DNA from: Dryococelus australis | Lineage: Eukaryota; Arthropoda; Insecta; Phasmatodea; Phasmatidae | DNA: 64,000 bases | Assembly: GCA_029891345.1 (NCBI GenBank) | Contig: CM056994.1 | Span: 138,654,457 to 138,718,456 of the forward strand | Direction of reading: 5' to 3' | In this document: piece by piece, positions 11,607 through 25,023 of the stretch | Position numbering within the stretch: the first letter of the stretch is position 1 | Layout: every line of letters begins with the position of its first letter | Position numbers and translations under genes: made by a program | Notes under the pieces: model-generated | What the model was told of the DNA's origin: nothing | Databases searched by the model: none | The model's input: only the letters and a program-made list of their open reading frames with translations

Positions 11607-11884
11607 ACTATCTGTAACTAACTGCGACTACCTGTGACTACTTGCAACTACCTGTGACTATTCGCAACTACCTGCGACAACTCGCGACTATTTGCAAGTA
11701 CCTGTGACTCCCTGCGAGCATCTCACGACTACCTGCGAATACATGTGACTACTTGCGACTACCTGCGATTACCTGTGACTACTTGCGAATATATGCGACT
11801 ATTTTCGCCTATCTGCGACGCCTTGCAACTACACTGGACTACCCGCGACTATCCACAACTACCCACTACTACCTGCACCTTCCT
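11607..11884 (+). repeat. 10-bp minisatellite array 1 (ctacctgcga type)
   Basis: About 27 tandem units of 10 bases with the loose consensus tgcgactacc / tgtgactact / tgcaactacc. The register holds at 10 with occasional one-base slips. The same unit occurs at 18,688-19,010 and 43,705-43,975. Confidence 0.85.
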
Positions 11885-12565
11885 GAGTGAATTTTAGTTT
11901 GAAGCCAATGAATAATATGCACGTGAGGTAATCCTCTTTTCTACCATTCAATACTATATATGAAACCCTTTGAGTTGCCAAAGAAGACATATTTCGTTAA
12001 ACGTTTTGTTAGCTTTTTTACCTTTAAATGGAATACACGTGCTACGATGTCATGTCTATCGTAATATCTTTGAATGGGAAATAGTTTATTCTTTATTTCA
12101 GTCCATTTAGGGTTGCACGTAAACGAGATGAATAGATCAGGTCTACCAAAATTTCGGACGTAAGTAAATGCATTTTGCGTTTTTTCTTGAATGTATCTTG
12201 GAGATTCTGTAAATATTCAAGATAGTATGATATCTTGGCCGATATTTTGTGTATTAATATTTGATCTTGATTCACTGCATCTCGCAAGTGAATATAATTT
12301 TCACCACAACAATTTTTTTTTTTGTTTCTGCGAATATAGTCAAACCTTGCTGTTATCATCTTTGTCATTATATCATTACAATATTGGTTAAATACATTCC
12401 GGAAATGATGCAACGTATTGAAGCTATCTACTTTTAACATAAGTCTATATGCATAAAACCGTATGCTAGTTACTGTCATATTATGTGGTCAATTGCTTGT
12501 TATATCCTCAGGTAGTAACTTTTCCCCCCTTAATGAAGATCAATAGCTATTACAAGAGGTCATAT
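11885..12565. other. No firm gene; one 128-codon hypothetical frame on - strand
   Basis: A complete - strand frame (12,479-12,093, 128 codons, lysine- and isoleucine-rich, starting MTVTSIRFYAYRL) lies here. It contains LHHFRNVFNQYCNDIMTKM and DQILIHKISAKIS, and has no signal peptide or domain I recognise. It could be a transposon-borne or orphan peptide, but AT-rich DNA gives such frames by chance. A T run at 12,310 lies inside it on the other strand. Confidence 0.2.
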
Positions 12566-13430
12566 TGTTGGGACCAGAGGATGTAATGCACGACGAATTG
12601 ATAGTACATTGTGCCCACTCGCCATATTGGCCGTGTGCGAGCCACACTCCTGGAGAGGGGAGCTGAGGAGATATTGAGATGGTAACAAACCGACCTACGT
12701 CAGAAAACAGGACGGAGGCGCTGGCCTTCTTAACCTCTCGTAGTATCGTGAATTAGCAGTTGTTACAGAACAACTGATGGAGGCGCAGTTCACTCCTTCA
12801 CCTTGTAGGCGAGCGTGCGTAGTATTTCGTTGTGACGTAGGTACAACTGGTAGAGGCACTAGCCCTCCCTTTCCCTTTTGAAAGTTATCGAATATTAGCA
12901 GTTGTCAGAGTACAACTGGGGGAGGAGCCTTAAGGTTACCGCATAGTAAATTTGATAGGGTCTTTTGTAAGTGTTTTTGCCATTTGTAAGTGTGTAGAAT
13001 CAGATACGTCCATAGTAAGTTGTAAGGGTACCAAGAGGTGTAGCAAAGAAAGGTTGTTTATTATCTCTGTATACGCGCAGGCGACAGAAACCTTAGTAGT
13101 CATCTGCAGGAGCGAGTGAATGGTCTTGCTTACCCAGCGTTACGCAGCACATACTGCTGGAACACAGCAGTGCCGAGCTCATCTTGCACTCATTCTCTGT
13201 AGTAGTAGTAGAGTAGCATTTTTCTTTCATAGTGTAATGCATGGTTGTATAACGGAACCGTTGTCAGAACCATTTCGGTAACGCTAAGCGTCTCCTACAG
13301 TAAATTTGGGTTATGTGTAGTGTAGAGGAGCAAAAAATGTATTGTGCTTGTAGTTAGTACACTAGTTTAAATAAAGAGAGCGTGTTGTTGTGTTTAATTG
13401 TCTTTGTAAATAACTATTTGGTTTGGTCGT
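12566..13430 (+). repeat. 5' LTR region of Ty3/gypsy element (+ strand)
   Basis: This begins TGTTGGGACC at 12,566. About 130 bases (12,590-12,715) match 16,505-16,640 closely, including TAGTACATTGTGCCCACTC and the phrase gatattgagatgg. The segment leads directly to a gag start at 13,469, as expected for a 5' LTR plus leader. The start TGTTGGGACC is shared with the LTRs of the related - strand element at 51.2-58.8 kb. The 3' limit of the LTR and the primer-binding site were not fixed. Confidence 0.6.
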
Positions 13431-13468
13431 GCCAGATACGTTTTATCTTAAGTAATATTGTACAGTAT

Positions 13469-14601
13469 ATGGATACACGAAGTAAATCGACGACGTCTTC
13501 CGTGAAGAAACTTTTCAAGCAGGCGTTGTTAGAAATGTAGGAAACTGAACAGATTCTGAAAGAGAAAAAATTTTGCGCGCCGAAACACGAGCGAATCCGA
13601 GCCTTCAGGTTCTTCTAGCAATCAGAATCTTTCTTTAGAATATTCGTTTAACACAATTCCGGAGAACACGTCGTTACAACATTTGGATGACACTTCACTC
13701 CTACACGACACGGAGAGCTACTTATTCCCCATAGTGCACGCGCAGTCACAATACAAACACATGTATTACAATTTAGAAACACTTAGCGTAAACACGCAGG
13801 CAAGTCGAATTGTCGATAGTGCCATAAACATCATTGCGCCAGCTTACATCACTGTCAGTCATCAGGAAAAGGTGCCTATATTTTCCAGTGCAAAAACCGA
13901 AAACGTGTCCGAATTCTTAGAAGAATTTAAAGCTGACAGTGATATGAGTGGTTGGGACGACGCCGAACGGTGTAAACGTATTCGCGTACATGTGAAAGGT
14001 GCGGCCAATTATGCGATCGATAATCTACTTCAAGTTCATGGGAACAATATTTCATGACAGGTGGTAAAAATGAAACTGCGTAATATTTTTACACCTAGGG
14101 AGGAGAGTGAGAAGTACAGGCAGCTTCTCTATACCAAACGGCAAGCGCTAGGTGAAAGTTGCCAGCAACATGTCGAGATGCTACTGTAGGTACTGCAGAC
14201 ATAAGTACAACCCACATGTCCAAGATGCGGAGTTTATTAGCATACTCTGGAAGTCGCTTCTTTTATCGATCGCGGATAACATTATTGGATTGGAAAATAA
14301 GACAGTCGACAAGATGATACGTAATATGAAGCGAGAAGAGGTGGAAATCTGCCGATACAATCAGGCGGTAGCTACAGTTCTAAACAATCCCAATACAGAG
14401 CATTTCCGTACTGAAATCGCTAAGTTGAAGGAAGAAATCGGTAAGCTTATGCTACAAAATCAGCGGTCACAGGACACGGTAAAGCAGATTGGGAATAGTT
14501 GCCGAGGTGCGGACAGAGGCATAAATTCACGCCAGTACACAAATCAACCCTGCAAACCGTTTTTGAACAATCAGTTTTATCCTAGGAATAGGTACGGGTA
14601 G
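13469..14601 (+). pseudogene. gag: Ty3/gypsy gag, broken
   Basis: The gag frame starts at ATG 13,469 (MDTRSKSTTSSVKKLF) and is broken by a stop after about 23 codons. It resumes in another frame at about 13,650 with the capsid-type phrase NVSEFLEEFKADSDMSGW, and continues after a further stop near 14,055 with KLRNIFTPREESEKYRQLL and a charged helix (14,400-14,470). Gag would form the particle that packages the element's RNA. At least two frame breaks make it inactive. The capsid phrase resembles the gag of the - strand element at 56.9-57.4 kb, so the two are one lineage. Confidence 0.7.
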
Positions 14602-15600
14602 AATTAACTGGCACAGAATATGGCATAGCCTATACTTTCTATAAAGGATTTTTCAGGCTCAGAGCACAGACAAAACATTTTTCAACCGCATAATTTTCGG
14701 CAGATTTACCAAACCAAGGATTTAGCGATCGCACAGATCACGTGCAGACGACGCACTAACACGTGATCATCGACAGTTTCAGGACGACCGACGTAGTTAC
14801 TTTCGTGGTAGCAACCGCTGTATCCGTCAAGGCGAAAGTATGCAGCCGTCAAAAAACTAGTTTCCGATGGGGACAGTCACGTTTTCTCCGCCGAGGAACC
14901 AGAACGGACGAATAACGCCTGCAGGAAGATCTACAGCAAAGTCGTCAAGGGCACGACGTATGCGCACGTCGCTAAGGTCAATGCAAACAGTTAGGGCATT
15001 GTCCAGAGTTGCGAGGCAGATTCTTGCTGCCAAAATCCCGCCAAGGAGTGCCGTGAGGCGAAAGACTGTACTCCTGCGATACAGTTATGCTACCAGCGCT
15101 CCCAACGAACCACGATGTTGCGAGGAAACTGTACGCTACAGCAAAATCCGGTCGCGGACCCGACGACGCGGACAATAGGAGCGCCGTCGGTTGTTGTTGC
15201 AACTGCAGTGATTGACATGCGCCAAATGCCGCGTAGCGAGATTCCCCAGGAGGAGACGATTCGCGATACTGGCGACAATGCAAAAATAGTGTATGCGCTG
15301 TGCTTTTACACATGCCATTAAGCGCACCATTGCGCTCTTTTCCCAACCAGGCCTTTGACTTCGCAACTGACATCGCGGCAAGATTCCGGTGTTTCAAAAA
15401 CCAATTCTGGACGAAGCACATCAAACTTCAAATTAGCAATAACCCCACCACCACAGTCACTAATACTCATGCCAGAACCCCCACCATGGAACAACAAGTC
15501 GGCAATGATGATGATGCATTATGTGAAAGCAGAATGAACGAACAAATTTCCAACAACCACAACGAGGCCAAGGAATACTTGTTTGTCAGCAAGCTTTGGT
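14602..15600 (+). pseudogene. Degraded nucleocapsid and inter-domain region
   Basis: This is GC-richer sequence between gag and protease. Open frames on both strands overlap here (for example 14,867-15,178 and 15,300-15,629 on +, 14,978-15,424 on -), but none has a recognisable domain. Cysteine-containing patches between 14,980 and 15,300 may be what remains of nucleocapsid knuckles; this is uncertain. Confidence 0.4.
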
Positions 15601-15628
15601 ATATACGTCGACCACTAGAATTGAAGTG

Positions 15629-16250
15629 AAAATATTTGGTAGGCAATTTAGCGTGATTATCGACACAGGGTGTTTACGTAGTTATCTTGCATCGGCATTG
15701 TTTTCAAAATAGAAATTGGAGCCTATAACAGAGAAATTTATGCTTGTAGGTGCGAGAGAGGATTTAGAACCACCGAAGTTCAAAACAAAAGTTAACTCGA
15801 CTAATTCAGGACACACATACCCACAGGAGTTCTTGGTTATAGACAACCTTAATATGAACACGATATTAGGAGTCGATTTTATTAAAAAATATTAAGTGAT
15901 TCCAGTATTAAAACGTAACATTATTTTCATTAATGCAATGATTCAGATAAGATCATTCAAGTTCTCATGTATTTGTCACTCATAGACGATGAGAATGCAG
16001 GAACGATTCAATATTGTCTTAACAAATACGAAACCATAGAATCAGATAGGGAAGACGAACCCTTGCCGAAAATTAAGTCCAGATTAGATAGTCAACAACA
16101 GCAGGCTATTAAGTAAGTGAGTAGCAAATACCAGGACAGATTTGCATATTCCATTCTAGAGCTTACCGATGTAAAGAATTACAGTATTAAATTAGATTTG
16201 ACTTCAGATAAATCCTATTGCGACTCGACTTTATCGCATAAGCCCTAAGG
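15629..16250 (+). pseudogene. pol: Ty3/gypsy protease and start of reverse transcriptase
   Basis: The + frame contains VIIDTGCLRSYLASALF, a retroviral-type aspartic protease active site (DTG at 15,662-15,670), then a flap-distal phrase NTILGVDFIKKY ending at about 15,893. After a frame break, 16,040-16,240 reads like the linker and N-terminal edge of the reverse transcriptase (KSRLDSQQQQAIK, then FAYSILELTDVKNYSIKLDL). The protease would cut the polyprotein. The catalytic part of reverse transcriptase, RNase H and integrase are absent, so most of pol has been deleted and the 3' LTR region follows after about 250 bases. Confidence 0.75.
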
Positions 16251-16487
16251 TTAATGTATACCTTAATGGCTACGACGCTATCTTGCATCCAAACTAACAC
16301 CGTAGCATACACTGATCGTGTCGCGACTGAGTGGAAGAAAACTCTCCCGTTCCACTGTACCGACGGCGACGTTCACTATCCTGGACAGCTCCACTTCACG
16401 ATGCCACCATTAAAGTTCGACTTCCTCCTTGCCCCACGACTTCCCCAGCAGCCGTGGACGTCTGCTCCCAGTGGAGGAGGATGATGT

Positions 16488-16750
16488 GACTACAGGTTGT
16501 ATTGTAGAACGAATTGGTAGTACATTGTGCCCACTCGCCATATTGGCAGTGTGCGAGTAATACTCAAGGAGAGGGAGCTCAAGAGATATTGAGATGGCAA
16601 CAATCCGACTTACCTCAGAAAACAAGACGGAGAGAGGTGCAATAAATAGCGCCACTGGAAGCGCGCTCACCCCCACTCTACGGCCCAAACTCAGTCGCTT
16701 TGGCCATTTGTCGGCCTGAGTGTAACCGATCAAGAAGACGATTTCTGTAG
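16488..16750 (+). repeat. 3' LTR region of the + strand Ty3/gypsy element
   Basis: This follows a purine-rich tract (gtggaggaggatga, 16,473-16,486). The sequence at 16,505-16,640 repeats the 5' LTR segment 12,590-12,715 with scattered differences, then the two diverge. A SINE-like body at 16,770-16,905 sits downstream. The real 3' end of the LTR was not found. Confidence 0.55.
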
Positions 16751-16764
16751 TGCCACCGACGCGA

Positions 16765-16905
16765 AGCCGTTGGTTGGCGGGTTTAGTTGGGGATCTCCTG
16801 TTTCCCGCGCCCTTTCATTCCGGAGCTGCTCCATATTCACTTCGATCATCCTCATCGGCTCTCAAGATCTCGCTGTTAAGAGCCGCCCAAATTTATTCAC
16901 TCACT
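16765..16905 (+). repeat. SINE body, 5'-truncated copy
   Basis: The sequence GGCGGGTTTAGTTGGGGATC through GTTAAGAGCCGCCCAAAT matches the body of the SINE at 21,545-21,800. It keeps the same hairpin (CGGCTCT at 16,856-16,862 with AGAGCCG at 16,879-16,885). The tRNA-like head is missing or replaced. Tandem tcac words follow. Confidence 0.6.
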
Positions 16906-17890
16906 CACTCACTGACGCGTGTCATTGCTGGTCCAGGCAGAAGTCTTCCCACGTCAGGAGACGTACTCACAGCACTACATTTCCACTGCTCGACATCAGG
17001 AGGGACGGAGGAGCTCCGTTCCATTCGAGTCAAATTCAGTGGTAGGTGTACATTCAGTAGAGCGCAAGATTGAGTCGTTAGGGAAGCTACTCTATTAGAA
17101 AAAGATTATTTTTAGTAGTTAATTTAAATATTGCAAGTCAACGAAGAGTCAATAGTTAATTCTTATTTGTAATTCAATTGATAGCGAAGAGAAAATATGT
17201 AGTTTATTTAGTATTCCCTTGTGTTCCTAATTTCTATTTCTAGTACGTTCCCCACAGCCAGTCCTTGTGGTAATTTGTAATAGTAGAGTTGGGAAGAGAT
17301 TTAAAGAGAAATGTGAGTATAGTAAAATGTTGCACAATAGAGTCGAAGCAAGGACGGATTGGTGGCCTTAGGGCAGCAAGGCTACCAAGGCATAATTCTG
17401 AAATACGTCTCACTGGTCCGTTATGAACATGCAACACAATATCTCTCGGTTCTTTATCTTCGTTAGCACAGTGACTTCATTGGTTGTTGGAGAATTGTGT
17501 CATCCTCTGTGCTCATTTGCCGGTCGTCTATCTGCATGTATAATGATTTTTAAATCATCTGATTCTTGATTATTGTCCAAGTTGTGGTTAACATTTTTAA
17601 TCTAACAGTTATGTTTCTGTAAAGTTGTCTGAATCTGTGTTTTCAGTTCATTGTTTAAATAAGTTGCAATATTTAACCCTGCATTTAGTTGATTTTGATA
17701 GGGTAAAACATATATTTGTAAAAAACTGAGGATTTCTGTCATCTTCCTCGAAGGGGGGGGGGGGGGGGGTGAATCTTCCAGTCATATGATATATTTGTAC
17801 TTGCACTTTAAATATAGCCATAAAGATAATTTTTCTCTAAATTCATTGGCTTCAAAATTTGTTTTAAATATGGAATTTTATTGTCTGGCA
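16906..17890. other. No gene seen; contains a 17-base G run
   Basis: AT-rich sequence without convincing coding potential. A pure G run at 17,753-17,769 is the only marked feature; it could form a G-quadruplex and is a likely place for sequence-length error. Confidence 0.5.
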
Positions 17891-18583
17891 TTATCTACAA
17901 AAATGTGCCAAAAGCGAATGATTACCAAGTAGCAAATATTTAATAGATTGTGGTGTTTCAGGAGCATTCAACGAATATACTTTGCCTGAAGCGCAACATA
18001 AAATGTTAGGTTCATCAATCCATTGTTTTGCTTTGTATTTAGTACCAATTTTGTCCATTTTACCAATTTCAATATCTTTGTAGTGATAATAATTATTATT
18101 TGGTTTATAGTGGAATGCAGATCTAGCTACATTAATACTTTGTGCAATTTGTTGTTGTGCCATTTATTTTACTTAATGCTTATGTGTATTATATCTGGTA
18201 GCTCTTTCGTAACGTTCAGAACTGATCTCCCGGGCATGTGCTTGAGATGCATGTAAGTTTTGGCTAGCGAGACTTTCTGTGCGCTGAGAACTGCTCTCGC
18301 GGGCACGTACTTCTACTGTTCGCACATTTTGTTTGGCGAGTCTTATTTTTTTGTGCTCAGAACTGCTCTTGCATATATGTGCTCGTGAATTTTGAACTTT
18401 TTGGCTAGAAAGTCTCTCTAAGCGTTGAGAACTTGATTCTCTAGATAATCTTAAGGAATTTGCTATTGAAATTTGAGATAAGCGAATTTCTCTCTCTACT
18501 TGACTTTCATTCATACGTCTTGATTGTTGTTGTCTAGGAAGAGAAGATTTTCTTAACAAATGAGATATTATTTTAGTCATCAT
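17891..18583 (-). pseudogene. Helitron protein N-terminal fragment
   Basis: Two adjacent - strand frames (18,583-18,173, then 18,163-17,891, separated by a short gap with a frame change) look like the start of a Helitron Rep/helicase. The first is rich in arginine, serine and glutamine (RESSSQRLERLSSQ repeated as RESSSQRTESLASQ). The second has KAKQWIDEPNILCCASGKV followed by a proline-bearing stretch and LLLGNH, the typical cysteine region ahead of the Helitron-like N domain. Helitron proteins drive rolling-circle transposition through HUH nuclease and helicase domains. Both catalytic domains are missing downstream, so this is a truncated copy. Confidence 0.65.
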
Positions 18584-18687
18584 TAATAAATTTTTATCAC
18601 CTGTAAAAGTATGTCCATGTAAAGGAAAGATAATCGAAATATTAAAAGATATTCGAGAATTATTATAGGAACAAAAAAAACATTATA

Positions 18688-19010
18688 CCTGCGACAACAA
18701 GCGACTACTTGCGACAACTTGCAACTCCTTGCCACAACTTGCAAGTACTTATGGCAACTTTCGACTACTTGCGACAACTTACAACTTGCGACTAATTTTG
18801 ACAGCATACAATATTGGGCGAAAATTTGAGACTACTTGCGACAACTTATGACAACTTGCAAGTACTTGCGACAACTTGCATCAACGTGGGACTACTTGCA
18901 ACTAATTAGGACAACTTACGATAACTTGCGACTACTTGTGACAACTTGTGACCACTTACTACAAATTGCAACTATCTGCGACAACTTGAGACAACTTGCG
19001 ACAAAAGAAT
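18688..19010 (+). repeat. 10-bp minisatellite array 2 (gcgacaactt type)
   Basis: Tandem 10-base units (gcgacaactt, gcaactcctt, gccacaactt, gcaagtactt), interrupted by about 32 unrelated bases near 18,797-18,828. Because three units make ten codons, the array creates repetitive but probably meaningless open frames on both strands. It adjoins the Helitron fragment. Confidence 0.85.
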
Positions 19011-21540
<2,530 letters not shown>

Positions 21541-21544
21541 AATG

Positions 21545-21800
21545 CGTTCAGTGTCCTTGGTGGTGTAGTGAATAAGACTGCTCGCCCCTCAAAAAGGCGA
21601 AACGGGTTTGATTTTCGGCGGGGCCGCCCCCGGATATTCGCATGTGGTAATCGTGTCGGACTATGCCTCTGATCGGCGGGTTTCTTGGGATCTCCCTTTT
21701 TCCCCGCTTCATTATTTCGGCGTTGTGCTATCTCACCTGGTTTCAAACTTATCGGCTCTCAAGACTTCGACTTTAAGAGCCACCCAAATCTCTGCACTCA
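21545..21800 (+). repeat. tRNA-derived SINE with a hairpin in its body
   Basis: The head has an A-box-like TGGTGTAGTGAATAAGAC (about 21,560-21,577) and a B-box-like GGGTTTGATTTTC (about 21,604-21,616), at tRNA spacing. The body contains a perfect 6-base stem, GGCTCT (21,754-21,759) pairing with AGAGCC (21,776-21,781) around a 16-base loop. The body is shared with 16,765-16,905, which keeps the stem although the loop differs. Transcription would be by RNA polymerase III from the internal promoter, with movement using a partner LINE. Confidence 0.7.
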
Positions 21801-22340
21801 CATTCATGCTGTCTATAGCATTTTTATTTACAATATTTTGCATACGTAAAATTTATAAAAATATATGTAATCTTTTAACATAGTATTATTTTACTATATT
21901 AGCATTTATTTATTTCAAATAAACATGTTAGTAAACTAATTTTAGATTAATTTCCATAGTATTCATTACATTTATCATTAACTTAGTGCAAGAAAACCAT
22001 TTCCTTTTAACTGTTCCTTCCTCGCTCTGAAATAAAATCTTAGACACACAGTCATAAACATACATTTATACATGCACTAATGCATACATCTATGCATGTT
22101 AATAACATTACATAAATCAAAGTTAGTCCAAAGCAGAAATATGTACTTTTCTTCACTGTACCAATAAAATATTCAAATTTTTTTTCATTTCGATGGCTAT
22201 GTACACGTGCCCATGCCGCCTTGGACGAGTATGGATATGGCTACAAGGCGTTGCCAGTCATCTTCTGGTAATAAATGGTTGTATCTAGTTATGAAACTTC
22301 TATTTTGGCTACTACAAAAATGGGAATAGAGTAACAGAAT
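21801..22340. other. No gene seen
   Basis: AT-rich flank between the SINE and the LTR element. A 66-codon - strand frame (22,397-22,197) overlaps the LTR and looks spurious. Confidence 0.5.
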
Positions 22341-23106
22341 TGTTACAAGAAGCCAGAGGGGCGTATCAGAGTTCGTGACGGATGGAAGTCTTAACAAAAA
22401 TAAGATAGTTATATTGAAAGTAATTTATTCACAATGCTATTATTTACAGCATAATTCTATCCATCCCCTCTGTTACACTTTTTATTTCTCAGTGAGCCCA
22501 ATTACTAATGTCTATGTTTAATCTTAGTCACATCCTTCTTAATATCTCTGTGTGATTCGAGTCAATTAGTTTATACTCATAATTAACACACCTTCAGTCT
22601 GTCTCTTGTCATCACTTGTAAAGTCTTTCACTCTCGCACGCAGTCAAAATCCAGCCTGCCAGTGTCACTCTTCACTACCCCGATGCTCGTAGTCACAGAT
22701 TTTCCTCCCACTGGTCAATTTTCTCGCCGCTCGTCGTCTATCGCCAAAACTCAAGGCAGTCATGCAGTCATAAACTCATTAAACTCCCCAACCTGGAGGC
22801 CCGTTGTACTATTTATACTCTGCTGGCCTTGACCTGGGGAATTCGGTGCACCCCGAATCCTGCTAACACAAACTAAGGCAGTAAACCACTAGAAAATTCT
22901 TCAGATGAATGCAGAAACATAATATAATAAAGGCACCCCAAAAAGGATTATCGTATTGGGTTGCTTTTTGTAACAAATATATGGTTCTTTGCTTATCGCT
23001 CGCCTGAGATTCAAAACTTCCCTTGTGACTCGTCGCTACTATCATGTAAATACTGTGTCCTTCAATTCCACTTGCTCGCGCGGGACAAAGCAGCGAACGC
23101 ATTACA
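22341..23106 (-). repeat. 3' LTR of the - strand Ty3/gypsy element
   Basis: About 766 bases running TG...CA on the + strand match 30,029-30,701 throughout, for example GTATCAGAGTTCG, TTTTTATTTCTCAGTGA, CTAGAAAATTCTTCAGATGA and ACCCCAAAAAGGATTATCGT. On the - strand a purine tract (gaggaggga) lies directly before it, as expected for a 3' LTR. The two LTRs differ by substitutions and indels, so the insertion is old. Confidence 0.85.
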
Positions 23107-23109
23107 CTG

Positions 23110-24450
23110 ATCCCTCCTCAAGTCTGTTCGTCCCAGAAAGACACTGCAACATCCAGACCTTTATAGAGTGCCAGTCGGTCGATGTGGACAACATTTGGCT
23201 TCGCCCGAGAGCCTTGATGACCAAATGGAAATAACACATAATTGATCTTTTACAGAACTCTGCAGGGGTCTTCCCAATATTTCTGTAGCTTAAGGCAGAA
23301 CTTTTTTGGCCTCTGGAGATCATACAGGCAAACCAGTTGTTCTTCTTGAAATACCAGTCTGATATTCTTCCATCATAATGTATCTTCGTCCTGTCACTAT
23401 TAAATTTATTCTGAGGTGCTGTCGAGCAAAGTCATGAATGCCAACTTGTCTGTTTCATAATTAGCTGGCATAATCAGATGCTGCAAATCCCTCTTCTGTC
23501 TGTCGGCCAAACAACAGGACACACGGAAGGCATAGCTCTCTTCCAAAAAGGTTTCTTTATGGTGTTACCCTTGTGGATTAGTGAACAGCCGAGTGTTTAG
23601 CAAGGATAAACCATGGCAACTTTGAATCAAAAATTGACAGGTACTGTTTCATTGCAGTTGATCCTCTCGACCACCCCATCCGACTAAAGGTGTAAGGCAG
23701 TAGTCCTAGTCCTTTTCATTTCCAGATTCTTTGTTGCCTCCTGGAACACAGCATCCTCAAAATTTCTTCTGTGATCGGAACGAAGTTCTAGTGGCACCCC
23801 AAATTTCGAGCAGGCTCGCTATATGATTGCCTCAGCCACAGTACAGGCTGCCTGGTTCGGGAGGGGAATTACCTCAATCAATTTAGTAAAGCAATCCTGG
23901 TCCACTAGTAGATACCAATTACCCATCTCGGTGATCGGCAAGTGTCCCAGAATATCTATCGTCATCCTCTTGAATGGGGCTCCAACATTGTATTCTGGAG
24001 GTGAACATTTCTGCTGGTTCTTGTGCATTTCCTCACAGTGCTGGTGTTGCAGATTTGTCACCACTTCTCAACAGCCTTTCGACAATGAAACCAGTAGAAT
24101 ATCAGTCTATTTCTGTCAAGAGTCTTATCAACACCAAAGTGCCCACTGGCTGCTGCATTATGCAGTTCCTTTAAGACTTCAGTAACCCTGCATTCTGGAA
24201 AGAGCAACTGTAACCGTGTATGATTTCCATCACTTCTTTCCCAGTTTTTGTAATAGGGCCATATGCACTTCTTCAGTACGACGGAATTCCATTGTGCCCT
24301 TTATGCTTTGACTGCTGAGCTGAGGGTAAATATCTCTTTTCATTTTGGCTGAAACCCACCTTATTTCCACTTTAGTTATGGCTGCAAAGTGGGATCATTC
24401 AGCTGATATTTCCTAATAACCACATCACCCCAGCTAGTTGTCACACAACA
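23110..24450 (-). pseudogene. pol: Ty3/gypsy integrase region, broken
   Basis: On the - strand the integrase core is readable in pieces. QCSPPEYN-type and GAPFKRMTIDILGHLP occur at 24,064-23,819 (first catalytic Asp in TIDILG). FGVPLELRSDHRRNFE follows in a shifted frame, with the second Asp in RSDH; then one stop inside the usual HPQSDG phrase, then GVVERIN with the catalytic Glu. The chain ends with KPNVVHIDRLALYKG near 23,150, the usual gypsy integrase C-terminus just before the 3' LTR. The enzyme would insert element DNA into the host genome. Frame breaks and stops make it dead. Confidence 0.8.
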
Positions 24451-24510
24451 AGATAGATAACCTTGAATTCTTGTTCTCTGTACCTTCAGTCATTCGCCAC
24501 ACTTGTCTTT

Positions 24511-25023
24511 CTAGTGTTCAAAATGAAAGCAATAAGGCTTACATTTCCTTCTAGAAAGTGCATCTGTATTGCATTGAAGGTATATGTGCTGTGTTTCAAA
24601 GTCATATTCTTGGAGATACTGTATCTGCTGGGCTATTTGGCCTTCGGGGATCTTAAAGTTTAGGAGCCAGCCTAATATAGCATGGTTGGCTTTAAAATAA
24701 AATTTCCACCATAAAGGTATGGGTGGAAGGGTGAAATTGCTTTTAACATTGCCACAAGCTCCTTGCATGTAACACAGTAATATCTCTTAGGCTTATGCAA
24801 TGCTTTACTGAATTATTCTAGTGGTCTTTCCTTCCCACCCTGAACTTGAGATAAAACAGCTCCAAGGACGACATTACTATCATCAGTGTCCCAAATGAAC
24901 ATGCCCTTACATTTCTGGAAACTAAGGACTGGTGGAGATATCAGAATTTTATTGGTTTTACTAAATGCATCTTCATATTCTGTGGACGCATGAAATTGCC
25001 ATTTTGTCACAGTCAGCTCATAT
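24511..25023 (-). pseudogene. pol: Ty3/gypsy RNase H domain
   Basis: On the - strand, YELTVTKWQF leads into an RNase H domain (25,010-24,813) with WDTDDSNVVLGAVLSQVQ, where DTDDSN is the first catalytic Asp motif. Then 24,768-24,511 has FYFKANHAILGWLLNFK, EGQIAQQIQYLQEYDF and NTDALSRR, the end of the domain. A frame break separates the halves. RNase H would remove the RNA template during reverse transcription. The upstream join to reverse transcriptase is cut by the insertion at 25,024-27,330. Confidence 0.8.

Noticed and set aside
14978-15424. 148-codon - strand frame
   Set aside because: It overlaps the degraded gag-protease region of the + strand element, has no domain, and shares the region with several equally long frames in other phases.
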